From: Candidatus Latescibacterota bacterium
GTDB taxonomy: Bacteria > Latescibacterota > UBA2968 > UBA8231
NCBI GenBank assembly: GCA_022826515.1
Contig: JAJDUT010000062.1
Span: 1-31,838, forward strand
DNA length: 31,838 nt
Direction: 5' to 3'
Position numbers and translations under genes: made by a program. Of this stretch, positions 1-8,370 are shown piece by piece. The notes under the pieces are model-generated. The model had not been told where the DNA came from, ran no database searches, and worked only from the letters and a program-made list of their open reading frames with translations. The stretch's first letter is position 1; each line of letters opens with the position of its first letter.

Positions 1-105
1 GGCAAGGTCGCGGTGGTCGCGGTGATGCGCAAGCTGCTCCTGCTGCTCAACGCCATTGCCCATCGACGAACCCCTTGGGTGCAACACCAAGCCAAAGCAG
101 GATAA
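1..105 (+). CDS. IS110-family transposase, C-terminal fragment
   Basis: Frame 1 is open from the window edge to a TAA at 103-105 and reads 34 residues. They include VAVMRKLLLLLNAIA followed by a short basic tail with TPW. The pattern A-x-x-R-K-L-L-x-x-x-N-A, then TPW, is the usual end of IS110/IS116/IS902 (Transposase_20) DEDD-type transposases. Only the tail is present, so the catalytic part lies outside the window. An IS110 right end would be expected shortly after the stop, but no inverted repeat can be demonstrated from one end alone. This could be a live element cut by the window edge or a remnant. The family call rests on a short motif. Confidence 0.65.
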   Translation, partial: GKVAVVAVMRKLLLLLNAIAHRRTPWVQHQAKAG

Positions 106-394
106 AAAAGGCTTGACACACAACACAGATACTCCCGCGATCAAAGCAACTTACCCGAAGGCCAAGGACGATGTCCTGAGTCGTTACAAGAACGACGATA
201 TTTGCGGCACATGGGAACTCTTGGCAGATGCAGTATACCAAGGCGGCGCAAACGAGCTAAAAAAGAAGGGGTGGACAGCAATCGGCCATGAAAAGTCGAT
301 ATGGGCAGAGCGCATCGCTCCACACATGGACGTAGCTATCAACGCATCGCCCAGTTTCTGCTACTTTCACAAGAAGATTCGAGAGCTTATCTGA
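56..394 (+). CDS. Orphan ORF of 112 aa, unrecognised
   Basis: This frame starts inside the transposase tail and runs to a TGA just before the convergent sugar transferase gene. I recognise no family. The part after the transposase stop (from about residue 17) is rich in Lys, Asp, Ala and Trp, and looks more protein-like than random, for example GTWELLADAVYQGG and KSIWAERIAPHMD. There is no convincing ribosome binding site, and the first ATG overlaps the transposase, so the true start is unknown. It may be the remnant of a gene cut by the IS element. The sequence around it is less GC-rich than the operon that follows. Treat as doubtful. Confidence 0.2.
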   Translation: MPIDEPLGCNTKPKQDKKGLTHNTDTPAIKATYPKAKDDVLSRYKNDDICGTWELLADAVYQGGANELKKKGWTAIGHEKSIWAERIAPHMDVAINASPSFCYFHKKIRELI

Positions 395-400
395 GGAAGA

Positions 401-1855
401 TCAGCGCGTGCTCTTGCCCGTCAGCACGAACCACACCGTTTGCAGCATGATCTTGAAGTCCAACCTGAGCGACATGTTCTCGATGTAGTATAAATCGTAC
501 TCCAGCCGCTCGCGGGCAATGCCCACCACGTCCTTGGAGTCGAGGTCGAACTCGTGCTTGGACTGCGCCCAGCCCAACAGGCCGGGCTTGACGTTGAAAC
601 GCCGCATGTACAAAGGAATCTGCTTCTTGAATTGCTCGACGAAAAACGGGCGTTCAGGCCGTGGGCCGACCAAGCTCATGTCGCCGCGCAGGAAGTTGAT
701 GCACTGAGGAATCTCGTCTAAGTGTAGTGCGCGCAGCACTCGGCCAATCGGGGTCACCCGTGGATCTGCTCCCTTGGCCCACACCGGGCCGGTCTTTTCC
801 TCAGCATCCACGTACATTGAGCGAAATTTGAGCATCGCAAAAGTCCGCCCCCCCTCGCCGACGCGCTCTTGGCGAAAGAACACCGGCCCTTTGGAGGTCA
901 GCTTGATCGCCGCGGCCACCAACAGCCACAACGGGGCCAAGCCCGCGAGCACGACAACGGCCACCATCATGTCGATGAGCCGCTTGACCGTCCGCTGCCA
1001 AGCTGGCATCAACTCGGGCTTGAGCTCCATCAGCGGCACGCCGTAAATCTGCGTCGTGCGCACGTGGCCGGTCACAATGTCGTACAGGTCGGGCGTGATG
1101 CCAAAGGAAACCGGCAGCCCTTCGGCTTCCTCGACGATCTGCATGATTTCTTCGTGCGAATTGGCTTGCAAGGCGATGAGCACGGCCTCAATGCCCTCGG
1201 CCGCGAGGATGGTTCGCAGATCACTTACTTCGCCGAGCACGGGCAGTCCGTCAATGGCTGCGTGATCGTTCTCGCCGCGCGCCCGCACAAGGCCCACGAT
1301 CTCATATCCCTGAGCCGGCGCCGCGCGCAACGCGTGCAGCAACCGGATGCCGCGTGCGTTCACGCCCACGATGGCCGTGCGCCGGAGGCCGATGCCGCGC
1401 AACAACAATTGCCGCTCAAAGCTGCGCAGCAGCACCCTGCCACCTGCCACCAGCGCGACCATGCCCAGCCAGTAGAATAGGACCAGCAATCGAGTGAGGC
1501 GGATGTCGCGGTCAAAGGTAGCGACCATGCCCAGCAAGATGCCCAAAGTGACGACCTTGACGACCTCGTATATTTCGTCGAAGCGCGAGCTAGACAGGGA
1601 GGATTGGTAGAAACCAAAAAACAGGAACAGCAGCAGCCAGCAGCCGCTTATTAGCGGCAACACGTCTGAGTAATAGCCCAACGCATACCAGAAGCTCGGT
1701 CCGTCCACAGCGTCTGGATAGAGCCGCTCGTAGTTATGGCGAACGATCTCCAGCCCGCCGCCGACCAACTTCATCCACACAAAGAAAACCGACGCCAAAC
1801 TGACGGCGACTGTGTCGCTCAGCAACAGCAGGACAACGCGTTTCAGACGCGACAT
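401..1855 (-). CDS. Exopolysaccharide polyprenyl glycosylphosphotransferase (WbaP/WcaJ-like)
   Basis: This 484-aa integral membrane enzyme would transfer a sugar-1-phosphate from a nucleotide sugar to undecaprenyl phosphate, the first step of a lipid-linked polysaccharide repeat at the inner membrane. Four hydrophobic segments occupy about residues 1-150. A Rossmann-like CoA-binding domain follows at about 155-290 (TAIVGVNARGIRLL). A fifth membrane segment precedes the catalytic Bac_transf domain, which shows FFRQERVGEGGRTFAMLKFR, LHLDEIPQCINFLRGDMSL and VGPRPERP. The length matches the PNPT family of long initiating transferases. It is the last gene of the minus-strand polysaccharide operon and starts 7 nt after the upstream GT2 gene. 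The sugar cannot be told from sequence. Confidence 0.93.
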   Translation of the reverse strand: MSRLKRVVLLLLSDTVAVSLASVFFVWMKLVGGGLEIVRHNYERLYPDAVDGPSFWYALGYYSDVLPLISGCWLLLFLFFGFYQSSLSSSRFDEIYEVVKVVTLGILLGMVATFDRDIRLTRLLVLFYWLGMVALVAGGRVLLRSFERQLLLRGIGLRRTAIVGVNARGIRLLHALRAAPAQGYEIVGLVRARGENDHAAIDGLPVLGEVSDLRTILAAEGIEAVLIALQANSHEEIMQIVEEAEGLPVSFGITPDLYDIVTGHVRTTQIYGVPLMELKPELMPAWQRTVKRLIDMMVAVVVLAGLAPLWLLVAAAIKLTSKGPVFFRQERVGEGGRTFAMLKFRSMYVDAEEKTGPVWAKGADPRVTPIGRVLRALHLDEIPQCINFLRGDMSLVGPRPERPFFVEQFKKQIPLYMRRFNVKPGLLGWAQSKHEFDLDSKDVVGIARERLEYDLYYIENMSLRLDFKIMLQTVWFVLTGKSTR

Positions 1856-1862
1856 AAACGCT

Positions 1863-3002
1863 CTACCTCGCGGGCTGCCAGACGCGGTGGCGGCGACCCA
1901 TTAGGAAGCTCAGCAGCCCCAGCAGGGTACCCCAATTGGTCGCGGTGAAATAGGCCGGCACGTAGAACAGCCAATAGCGTCCCAACCGCTCCGGCAGCAA
2001 GAGGCCCAAAGCAGCCAAGCCATAGAAAGTCACTTGCAGCGCGAGCAAGATACCATAGTACTCGCTCGCGGCCAATGGAATATTGACCGCAAGCACTACC
2101 AACAGCCACACCGGCACGAGCCAGCGAAGCAGCTTGTGGGAAAACATCTGAAAGGTAAAAAAAAAGTGCGCGAACGGATTGAGCACGCCGGCCTCGGTCC
2201 ATAGCCCGTAGAGCGAGCGCGAGACAATGCGGCGGCGGCGGCGGAACTCGTCGCCAAAGCGAGCGCTGCTGTATTCGGTGGCAACGGCCTTTGGCTCGTA
2301 CGCGATGCGAAAGCCGCGCCGCCATACACCCAGAGGCGCGACAAAGTCGCTGATAATGTCGCCGCGCAGTTCGACGAATAGCTCGCGCCGGAGCGCGTAT
2401 ATCGCCCCATTGGCGCCCAACGTGGAGCTGAGCAAGCTCTCCCGGCGCTTGAGAAATTGCTCGTAGCGCCAGTACAGGCCTTCGCCCTTGCCAGCACCTT
2501 GCTCATCTGGATTGGCGTATTGCAACTCGCCGCAAACGCAGCCGATCCGCTCGTCGACAAAGGGTGCCAACAGCCGCTTGAGCGCACTGGACGCGTACAT
2601 GCTGTTGGCGTCGGAGAACGCGAGGAACTGCCCCCGCGCCAAGCGCACACCCGCGTTTTGCGCCTCGGTCTTGCCGCCGCGCACCTCCTCCCGGTGCAGC
2701 CGCACCCCGCGCTCGGCAAATTCGGTGGCAATGCGATCCGTGCCATCGGTCGAGGCGTCTGAGACGACGATGATGTCGAGCCGCTCGGCTGGGTAGTCCA
2801 TGGCCAGCGCGTTTTCTAGCTTGGCGCGCAATACGGTTTCTTCATTGTGCGCGGCAATGATCAGCGACACTGTGGGCCATTCGCTCGGCGACGCGTACTC
2901 GGGCATCTTGCGACCGGCCGCTAAGAGCCAGAGCAAAACTGGGTAGATTAGATAGGTATAGACGACGAGAAATAAAGCGGCCCAAAAAATGGCGACGAGC
3001 AT
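1863..3002 (-). CDS. Family 2 glycosyltransferase, membrane-anchored
   Basis: A 379-aa inverting GT-A glycosyltransferase that probably extends the lipid-linked sugar on the cytoplasmic face. A membrane segment lies at about residues 3-30. The GT2 core begins at PTVSLIIAAHNEE and continues with IIVVSDASTDGT (nucleotide-sugar loop), FSDANSMY in the DxD position, and an acceptor region SLLSSTLGANGAIYALRREL. A basic stretch RRRRRIVSRSLYG corresponds to the QxxRW area of processive-type enzymes. Three or four hydrophobic segments close the protein (about 265-360). The ATG at 3002 has only a weak upstream purine tract. The gene sits between a GT4 glycosyltransferase and the initiating transferase. 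Donor and acceptor are unknown. Confidence 0.9.
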   Translation of the reverse strand: MLVAIFWAALFLVVYTYLIYPVLLWLLAAGRKMPEYASPSEWPTVSLIIAAHNEETVLRAKLENALAMDYPAERLDIIVVSDASTDGTDRIATEFAERGVRLHREEVRGGKTEAQNAGVRLARGQFLAFSDANSMYASSALKRLLAPFVDERIGCVCGELQYANPDEQGAGKGEGLYWRYEQFLKRRESLLSSTLGANGAIYALRRELFVELRGDIISDFVAPLGVWRRGFRIAYEPKAVATEYSSARFGDEFRRRRRIVSRSLYGLWTEAGVLNPFAHFFFTFQMFSHKLLRWLVPVWLLVVLAVNIPLAASEYYGILLALQVTFYGLAALGLLLPERLGRYWLFYVPAYFTATNWGTLLGLLSFLMGRRHRVWQPAR

Positions 3003-3217
3003 GGGATTCCAGCGGTAGAAGGTGTATCTTATCTCGTTATATTTTCGTCATTTGTAGTCATTTATGCAACCGTGCATTGTTCGCGCTGAATGGGCATAGT
3101 CGCGCCTAATGTCGTCCACCCCACCACCGTCCACAGCCTCTTTGACAACCGCACCTTTCACCGCGATTTCGTCTTACTGAGCACTTCCTTCGCACCGCCG
3201 AACAATCCCAAGCGGGC
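3003..3217. other. Intergenic gap inside the polysaccharide operon
   Basis: This 215-bp gap is the only sizeable break in the minus-strand polysaccharide operon. The part next to the GT2 start (about 3015-3065) is clearly AT-rich against its surroundings and could hold a promoter for the last two genes, but I find no -35/-10 pair good enough to call. The remainder holds the small plus-strand frame listed separately. Confidence 0.4.
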
Positions 3218-3221
3218 CTAA
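3090..3221 (+). CDS. Possible 43-aa ORF, unrecognised
   Basis: An ATG at 3090 directly follows an in-frame TGA and opens 43 codons ending in TAA at 3219-3221. The middle reads VHSLFDNRTFHRDFVLLST. About three quarters of third codon positions are G or C, which is more coding-like than the AT-rich sequence just before it. No ribosome binding site is visible. Its last four bases overlap the end of the convergent GT4 gene. It may be a small gene, a remnant of a lost gene, or chance. Confidence 0.2.
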   Translation: MGIVAPNVVHPTTVHSLFDNRTFHRDFVLLSTSFAPPNNPKRA

Positions 3222-4375
3222 CGCAGTACGTCCTCGTACAGCGCATGGATCCGCGCTGCCACCCGGCGATAGTCGTAGCGCTCCTCAGCCTGTCGGCGGA
3301 TCACCTCGCGGTCGTAGCAATCGTATTCGTCTAGCACCGCGAGGATGCCCGCCGCCAAGTCCTCCGCGTCGCCGACCGCCACTAGCCGTCCGACCTCCTC
3401 ATTGACGACCTCCTCCGGCCCACCACAGCGCGTGGCGACCACGGGCAGGCCACAGGCCATGGCCTCCATCAGCGACGTGGTCAGGCCCTCGCTAAAGCTG
3501 GGCAGGACAAACAGATCGGCAGCGGCCATATAGGGAGGTAGCTCCTCCCAAGGCACCGCGTCCTCAAACGACACATGCTCGGACAGGTTCAAGTCGTTGA
3601 CTTGAGGTAGGAAAGGATCGGCGGTCCCGGTCGCAGGGTGGCCGCCGACCAAGGTCAATGAGACGTCGCGACCTTGACTGCGCACTTTAGCCAGTGCCGT
3701 CAGCAAGACGCGCAACCCCTTTGCCTCGACAAATCGGCCCACATACAGCAGACGCCACCCATCTTTACCGGGCTGGTGCGACCCGGTCGCCGAAAAGAGC
3801 TGGCAGTCAACGCCGTTGGGAATGCAGCGAACCTTGTCGGCCGGGACACCCAATTGCACAACCTCGCGGCCCAGCTCTTGGCTGACGGCAATAACGGCCG
3901 CAGCTCGCGTTAGGGTCTCGACGATCAATTGCCGCCATTGGGACTTGAGTTTGGGCAGGATCTTAATGTCGGAACCGTGGACTGTGATGACTACGGGCCG
4001 GCCGGTTTGTGAACCGTACTCAACAGCAGCCCGGCCATCGGGATAGGCGCAGTGCGCGTGAATGATGTCCGGCACAGACTCAACTGCACTGAGCAAAGCC
4101 TTGAGGTGAAAACGCCACTGCTTGGTAAAGAGGATCCGCCGCGGTAGGGCCAAGCGGCGGGGATGCCGCACCTCGATTTCGTCTAACACTTCGCAGCGTG
4201 GGACGTGGCGATAGGCACTCCACAACCCAAATCTCGGCAGGGGGAACCAAGGCACGGGTGCCACTACTTCTAGTTGACAATGATCTTGGAGGAAACGCGC
4301 TTGGTTGTGGACGAAACTTCCGGAGAGCTTAGATATGACGTTGGGGTAGAGGTGCGATAGCAGCAAAACTTTCAC
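3218..4375 (-). CDS. Family 4 glycosyltransferase
   Basis: A 385-aa retaining GT-B glycosyltransferase. The N-terminal acceptor domain carries IIHAHCAYPDGRAAVEY and PVVITVHGSDIKIL. The C-terminal donor domain has LLYVGRFVEAKGLRVLLTAL and the EX7E-type motif in FSEGLTTSLMEAMACGLPVV, followed by the usual CGGPEEVV. It has no obvious membrane segment, so it should act in the cytoplasm on the lipid-linked sugar. The start codon is GTG at 4375, preceded by GAGGA at a good distance, and begins 32 nt after the polymerase/ligase gene. It is likely co-transcribed with the phosphohexomutase and ligase. Sugar specificity is not predictable. Confidence 0.93.
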   Translation of the reverse strand: MKVLLLSHLYPNVISKLSGSFVHNQARFLQDHCQLEVVAPVPWFPLPRFGLWSAYRHVPRCEVLDEIEVRHPRRLALPRRILFTKQWRFHLKALLSAVESVPDIIHAHCAYPDGRAAVEYGSQTGRPVVITVHGSDIKILPKLKSQWRQLIVETLTRAAAVIAVSQELGREVVQLGVPADKVRCIPNGVDCQLFSATGSHQPGKDGWRLLYVGRFVEAKGLRVLLTALAKVRSQGRDVSLTLVGGHPATGTADPFLPQVNDLNLSEHVSFEDAVPWEELPPYMAAADLFVLPSFSEGLTTSLMEAMACGLPVVATRCGGPEEVVNEEVGRLVAVGDAEDLAAGILAVLDEYDCYDREVIRRQAEERYDYRRVAARIHALYEDVLR

Positions 4376-4407
4376 GATTGATCCTCGCGTTCTTCAAGCG
4401 GCCGGTT

Positions 4408-5853
4408 CTAAGCACGTGCGTCCGCGTCGAGCCGCTGCACGGCGAAGAGCATGCCGATGCAGAACCAAAACATGTTGCTGGGCAGGTCGCCATTGAACGT
4501 CTGATTGACCTGGAAGGCGACAAACGTGGCGATCAAGCCGATGGCTATGGCGCGCAAATAGGAATCCTGCATCTGCTGCAAGCGCCCCAAGCTCAAAAAG
4601 AACGTCTTGCCGACAAACCAGACAAAAGCCGCGAAACCAACGATGCCTAGTTCGCCCAAGATCGCAGTCACTATGGTGTGCGGCTCTTTCACTAGGGTCC
4701 AATGGGGATAGCCGGGCGGCGCGTATTGGGAGAATATTACCGGAAAGGATCGCCAACCAGTACCCAAGAACGGATGATCCGAAAACATGTCGAACGAGGC
4801 CATGACGAGATGAACGCGCGCCGTACTCGAAGCGCGGCCGGTCGCGCCGAACTCATCAAACAAGGTGAAGATGGAGGCAAAGCGCTCGAAGATGTACTCG
4901 GCATAAGGCACGAATTCTCTGAGGCCGAGCACCAGCAGGATAAAGGCAAAAACTCCAATAAAAAAATAGCGCAGCTTGCCGCTCAACCAGAGGATGACGA
5001 GCACGCCGGCCAGCGTTGACACCCAGCTAGAGCGGCTAAACGAGGCCAACAGCCCGCCAAAGCCGATGACGACCGCCAAAGCAAAAAGCACGCGCTGGCC
5101 CCTAGGCAGTCGATGGCTGAGCAAGACGGCCAATAGCGGCAGGACGCCGCTCATTACAAACGAGGCAAAGATGTTGGGGTTGTGAAAGGCCCCCGTCGCC
5201 CGCGGCACGTTGCCGCCCAAGGCGGTGATGACCTTGGCCGGCAAGTGGAATTGGCCGGTGATGACCTGATAGGCCCCCATCACGGAGCCCGCTATCGTCA
5301 AGACCACTAGGGACCATAAGACCGCAGACACGGCCCGCCTAGAGTCGAGCGTTATTTGCACCATGTAGGTGAAGAGCACGAGGGCGCAAATCCGCAAGAA
5401 GCTGACGGTTGCATCTAGCTGATTGGGCGTGTACGTCAGCGACACCGCAATAGACGCGAGGAACAAAAAGAGCGGCACCTTAATCTCAAAGTCGGGAAAA
5501 TGCACGCGCTGCCGCAGGCAGATGTTGGCGGCCAAGCCGAGGACCAGCAGCCCGAAGGCCAAGTGAAACCCCGTCAGCAAGAAGATCTCTTTCGAAGGGC
5601 CGGACTCGCCGAACAGCCGACCCGTGCTGTCGAGGCCCGTCGTCAGCAACAAAACTGGGACGACGATCCACGGCCTCAGCATCAGGCCCGCGACAAAAAA
5701 CGCGGCGCAGAGCGCACCGAGGAGAAGGGCCGGGAGGAATTCGAAAACGAAGATACTGCCAGCGACCACCGCGCCTTGGAAAACCAAAAATGCTGCAAAG
5801 TAGCGGCGGTCGAGGGCGAAAGCCCACGGGATCTTAGGGGCGGGGACCGTCAT
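4408..5853 (-). CDS. O-antigen ligase/polymerase family membrane protein (Wzy_C)
   Basis: A 481-aa polytopic inner-membrane protein with about a dozen hydrophobic segments and a large periplasmic loop near residues 330-400. The loop contains FLGTGWRSFPVIFSQYAPPG and EPHTIVTAILGELGIVGFAA. The PH(N/T)..L..LGE.GI.G pattern is the signature of the Wzy_C/WaaL superfamily, which polymerises or ligates polysaccharide at the outer face of the inner membrane. FGGLLASFSRSSWVSTLAGV matches the conserved Arg-Ser region. Polymerase and ligase cannot be separated by sequence alone. Because this operon also has an initiating transferase and two glycosyltransferases but no flippase, polymerisation or ligation of that glycan is the natural role. 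The start lies 3 nt after the mutase stop. Confidence 0.88.
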   Translation of the reverse strand: MTVPAPKIPWAFALDRRYFAAFLVFQGAVVAGSIFVFEFLPALLLGALCAAFFVAGLMLRPWIVVPVLLLTTGLDSTGRLFGESGPSKEIFLLTGFHLAFGLLVLGLAANICLRQRVHFPDFEIKVPLFLFLASIAVSLTYTPNQLDATVSFLRICALVLFTYMVQITLDSRRAVSAVLWSLVVLTIAGSVMGAYQVITGQFHLPAKVITALGGNVPRATGAFHNPNIFASFVMSGVLPLLAVLLSHRLPRGQRVLFALAVVIGFGGLLASFSRSSWVSTLAGVLVILWLSGKLRYFFIGVFAFILLVLGLREFVPYAEYIFERFASIFTLFDEFGATGRASSTARVHLVMASFDMFSDHPFLGTGWRSFPVIFSQYAPPGYPHWTLVKEPHTIVTAILGELGIVGFAAFVWFVGKTFFLSLGRLQQMQDSYLRAIAIGLIATFVAFQVNQTFNGDLPSNMFWFCIGMLFAVQRLDADARA

Positions 5854-5856
5854 AAT

Positions 5857-7197
5857 TTACGCGCGAATAAAGGCGAGTACCTCGTCCCGCTTCTCGGCCA
5901 TGCGCTCCGCGGAGAGGGCCTCTAGGTTGAGGCGCAGCAGCGGCTCGGTATTGGAGGGCCGCACGTTGAAGTGCCAGTCGTCGTAGCTGACCGAAATCCC
6001 GTCAAGACGCTGGATGTGACCGTCTTGGTAGCGGTCGGCTAGGGCCGCGATTTTGGCCGCGGGATCCGCGACTTTGGAGTTGATCTCAGAGGACGTGAAA
6101 TACTGGCGCTCCAACGGAGCGAGCAACTCGGAGAGCTTAACCCCGCGCTGCGACAGCAATTCCAGCATCACCAGCGACGGCACGATGCCGGAATCCGCAC
6201 CAAAGAAGTCGCGGAAGTAGTAATGACCGCTCAGCTCGCCCGCGAAAACAGCTCCTTCCTCAAACATCCTCGGCTTGAGAAACGAATGGCCCACGCGCTC
6301 GATCAGCGGGGTGCCGCCGGCTGCTTTTACGAGGTCGGGCACGGCCCACGAGCAGCGCACGTCGTACACGATCTTGGCCCCGGGGTCGCGCTCTAGCATG
6401 TAGCAGGCCATCAGTGCGGTCGCAAAGTCGCCGGGTACGAAGCGGCCCCGGTCATCGATGATGAAGAAGCGGTCGCCATCGCCGTCAAAGGCAAAGCCGA
6501 CGTCCGCACCTTCGGCTAGGACGCGGCGCTCCAAGTCGGCGCGGTTTTCCGGCTGCATGGGGTCGAGGCCGTGGTTGGGCAGATGGCCATCCGGCTCTAG
6601 GTACATGCCGATAAACTCGATGGGCAACCGCTCGTACACCTCTTGCAGAATCGGCCCGACCATGCCGTTGCCCGTATCGGCCACTACCTTGAGCGGCTTG
6701 ATGCAGGCCGGGTCCACGAGACTCAACACCTTGTCGATAAAGCCCGGCGTCACGTCCTCAGCCCGAACCACACCCTGCCTCCGACCCTCACCCCAGCTTT
6801 CCTCTGCCACGAGGCGGCGCAGGTCTTGGATTCCGGATTCGCCGCTGAGCAGATAGGGCATTTGGCGCACCATCTTGAAGCCGCAGTATTCGGGCGGGTT
6901 GTGCGAAGCCGTCACCATCGCGCCCGGGCGGTCCAAGGTAGCGCAGGCATAGTAGTATTGATCCGTACTGACCATGCCGATGTCGATGACGTCCGCGCCT
7001 TGATCGACGAGGCCGCGCAAGAGGTGCTCTTTTATGGCCGGACTCGAAAGGCGCATGTCGCGCCCCACGACGACCTCCTCGCACTTCAGCAGGGCCACAA
7101 AGGCGCGGCCTATGGCGTAGGCCACTTCTTCGCTCAGGGGGTCGGGATAGATGCCGCGGATATCGTACGCTTTGAAGATGGAAGGATCGACCTGCAT
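5857..7197 (-). CDS. Phosphomannomutase/phosphoglucomutase
   Basis: A 446-aa alpha-D-phosphohexomutase that interconverts hexose-6-phosphate and hexose-1-phosphate to supply nucleotide sugars for the polysaccharide genes downstream. It begins with DPSIFKAYDIRGIYPDPL. It carries the phosphoserine loop VTASHNPPEYCGFKM, the metal loop FAFDGDGDRFFIID, the sugar-binding loop with FAGELSGHYYFRDFFGADSG, and the phosphate-binding end NVRPSNTEPLLRL. The four domains look complete. I chose the ATG at 7197 because the family starts just before DPSIF. A longer frame would overlap the preceding gene, whose stop is 2 nt upstream. The sequence resembles bifunctional ManB/AlgC enzymes more than GlmM. Confidence 0.94.
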   Translation of the reverse strand: MQVDPSIFKAYDIRGIYPDPLSEEVAYAIGRAFVALLKCEEVVVGRDMRLSSPAIKEHLLRGLVDQGADVIDIGMVSTDQYYYACATLDRPGAMVTASHNPPEYCGFKMVRQMPYLLSGESGIQDLRRLVAEESWGEGRRQGVVRAEDVTPGFIDKVLSLVDPACIKPLKVVADTGNGMVGPILQEVYERLPIEFIGMYLEPDGHLPNHGLDPMQPENRADLERRVLAEGADVGFAFDGDGDRFFIIDDRGRFVPGDFATALMACYMLERDPGAKIVYDVRCSWAVPDLVKAAGGTPLIERVGHSFLKPRMFEEGAVFAGELSGHYYFRDFFGADSGIVPSLVMLELLSQRGVKLSELLAPLERQYFTSSEINSKVADPAAKIAALADRYQDGHIQRLDGISVSYDDWHFNVRPSNTEPLLRLNLEALSAERMAEKRDEVLAFIRA

Positions 7198-7199
7198 GC

Positions 7200-8270
7200 T
7201 CAGACGAAGCGGCGCAGGGTGACGTCGAGCGCGCGCACGCCGCACGCCGCCGGTTGGTGCTGCACCAGGATCGGGCTTTGGTACGTGCCCTGCAGGATGC
7301 GATCTGCGCCGGCTCCTGCGCTGTCTGAGACCAGTAGCCGGATGTGGCGCTTTAGGCGCAAGATGCGCTGGGCCGGCGTCGATAGCACCGAAACGATGCG
7401 GTCGATGACCGACCGCCCCACCGGAACTTGGTCGAGCAATTCGTTGTAGAAGCGGAGGGAATCGTAGGCCGCGTACGCGTGCATCTTGCCGGGGATGGAG
7501 GCCGGGTGCCGCAGGAGCCGCTTGCCGCGCTGGAATGCATAGCGCAGCGGATCGCTGAGGGCCTGGGGCAAGTCGTTGCGCATCAACAGGGTCTCGTACT
7601 CGTTGACGGTCATGCCGACGTGCTTTTCCTCTGGGGCGAGGCGGATGTCGATACAGCCTTTGTCGATGCCGGATTGCCGCAGCCGATCGGCGAGCGTTTC
7701 AAAGAGGCCATAGCGCGGGTCCTTGAGGTTGAAAGCGTCGATCGCATGGCTGCCACCCACCGGAATCTCCACTCGACTGCGCTGCACAATTTCGGTGCGA
7801 TTGTAAGCCATAACTGCGGTGTGCCGGCTGCGCACGTAGTGCTTGTAGATGCCGTCTAGCTCAATGAAGTACACCGGCTCCTCGGGATGGTGGATATAGG
7901 TCACGCAGTTTTTGAGACCCGCGGCAATAAAGGTCAGGTGCGAGTCGGCGTTGACCGGCTCCCTTTCCTTTTCGCCCTCGCTAAGCTCGTCGCGCAGTTG
8001 CATGCGGTCGTGGAAATAGCCGGCGTTGTAGGGAAATATCTTTTGGATGGCGCGGATAAATGGGTCAATCTGCTTACGACTGTGGCCCAAGCGCCGACAC
8101 ATGCCCTGCTCTATATAGCCGGCCGTGGTGTGCAACGAACAGTACGCGGCTTTGCGAAAGGGACGCAACTCATCGCCGACTTGCTGGCGGATCAACTCGG
8201 CGATGTCGATGACTGCAAAGCGGTGCTGAGGGCGGATGGTTAGGTTGAGTTCTACGGGTTGTGGAGCCAT
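7200..8270 (-). CDS. UPF0047/YjbQ-like protein with long C-terminal extension
   Basis: The first 170 or so of 356 residues resemble the UPF0047 (YjbQ) family, members of which have thiamine-phosphate-synthase activity in some assays. The matches are LHTTAGYIEQG (HTT motif), NAGYFHDRM, VNADSHLTFIAAGLKN (conserved NxxxH) and VYFIELDGIYKHYVRSR (usual ELDGPR). The protein is about 2.5 times longer than ordinary UPF0047 members (about 135 aa). I do not recognise residues 175-356, which contain YAYNAFN-like aromatic-poor, basic sequence and no membrane segment. The ATG at 8270 is preceded by AGGAT at 7 nt, better than an upstream GTG at 8303. It is the first gene of the polysaccharide operon, 2 nt from the mutase start. 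The true substrate is unknown. Confidence 0.6.
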   Translation of the reverse strand: MAPQPVELNLTIRPQHRFAVIDIAELIRQQVGDELRPFRKAAYCSLHTTAGYIEQGMCRRLGHSRKQIDPFIRAIQKIFPYNAGYFHDRMQLRDELSEGEKEREPVNADSHLTFIAAGLKNCVTYIHHPEEPVYFIELDGIYKHYVRSRHTAVMAYNRTEIVQRSRVEIPVGGSHAIDAFNLKDPRYGLFETLADRLRQSGIDKGCIDIRLAPEEKHVGMTVNEYETLLMRNDLPQALSDPLRYAFQRGKRLLRHPASIPGKMHAYAAYDSLRFYNELLDQVPVGRSVIDRIVSVLSTPAQRILRLKRHIRLLVSDSAGAGADRILQGTYQSPILVQHQPAACGVRALDVTLRRFV

Positions 8271-8370
8271 ATATAAATCCTGAGTCGCGTTTGTATCGAG
8301 CACCCATACACACTATCTTGCTGCTAATAAAAATACCTTCTAGTAAATGCCCACGCAACCAATTCAATGT

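Noticed and set aside
869..1480. Long plus-strand frame of 203 codons inside the sugar transferase gene
   Set aside because: It is antisense to a well-supported gene with intact motifs. Its product is His/Gln/Arg-rich, as expected from reversed GC-rich codons.
6643..7449. Plus-strand frame of 268 codons across the mutase and the UPF0047-like gene
   Set aside because: It spans two clear minus-strand genes, has no family signature and no start signals. It is a GC-driven shadow.
8303..8303. GTG at 8303 as the start of the UPF0047-like gene
   Set aside because: The ATG at 8270 has an AGGAT ribosome site at 7 nt, and family similarity begins after it.
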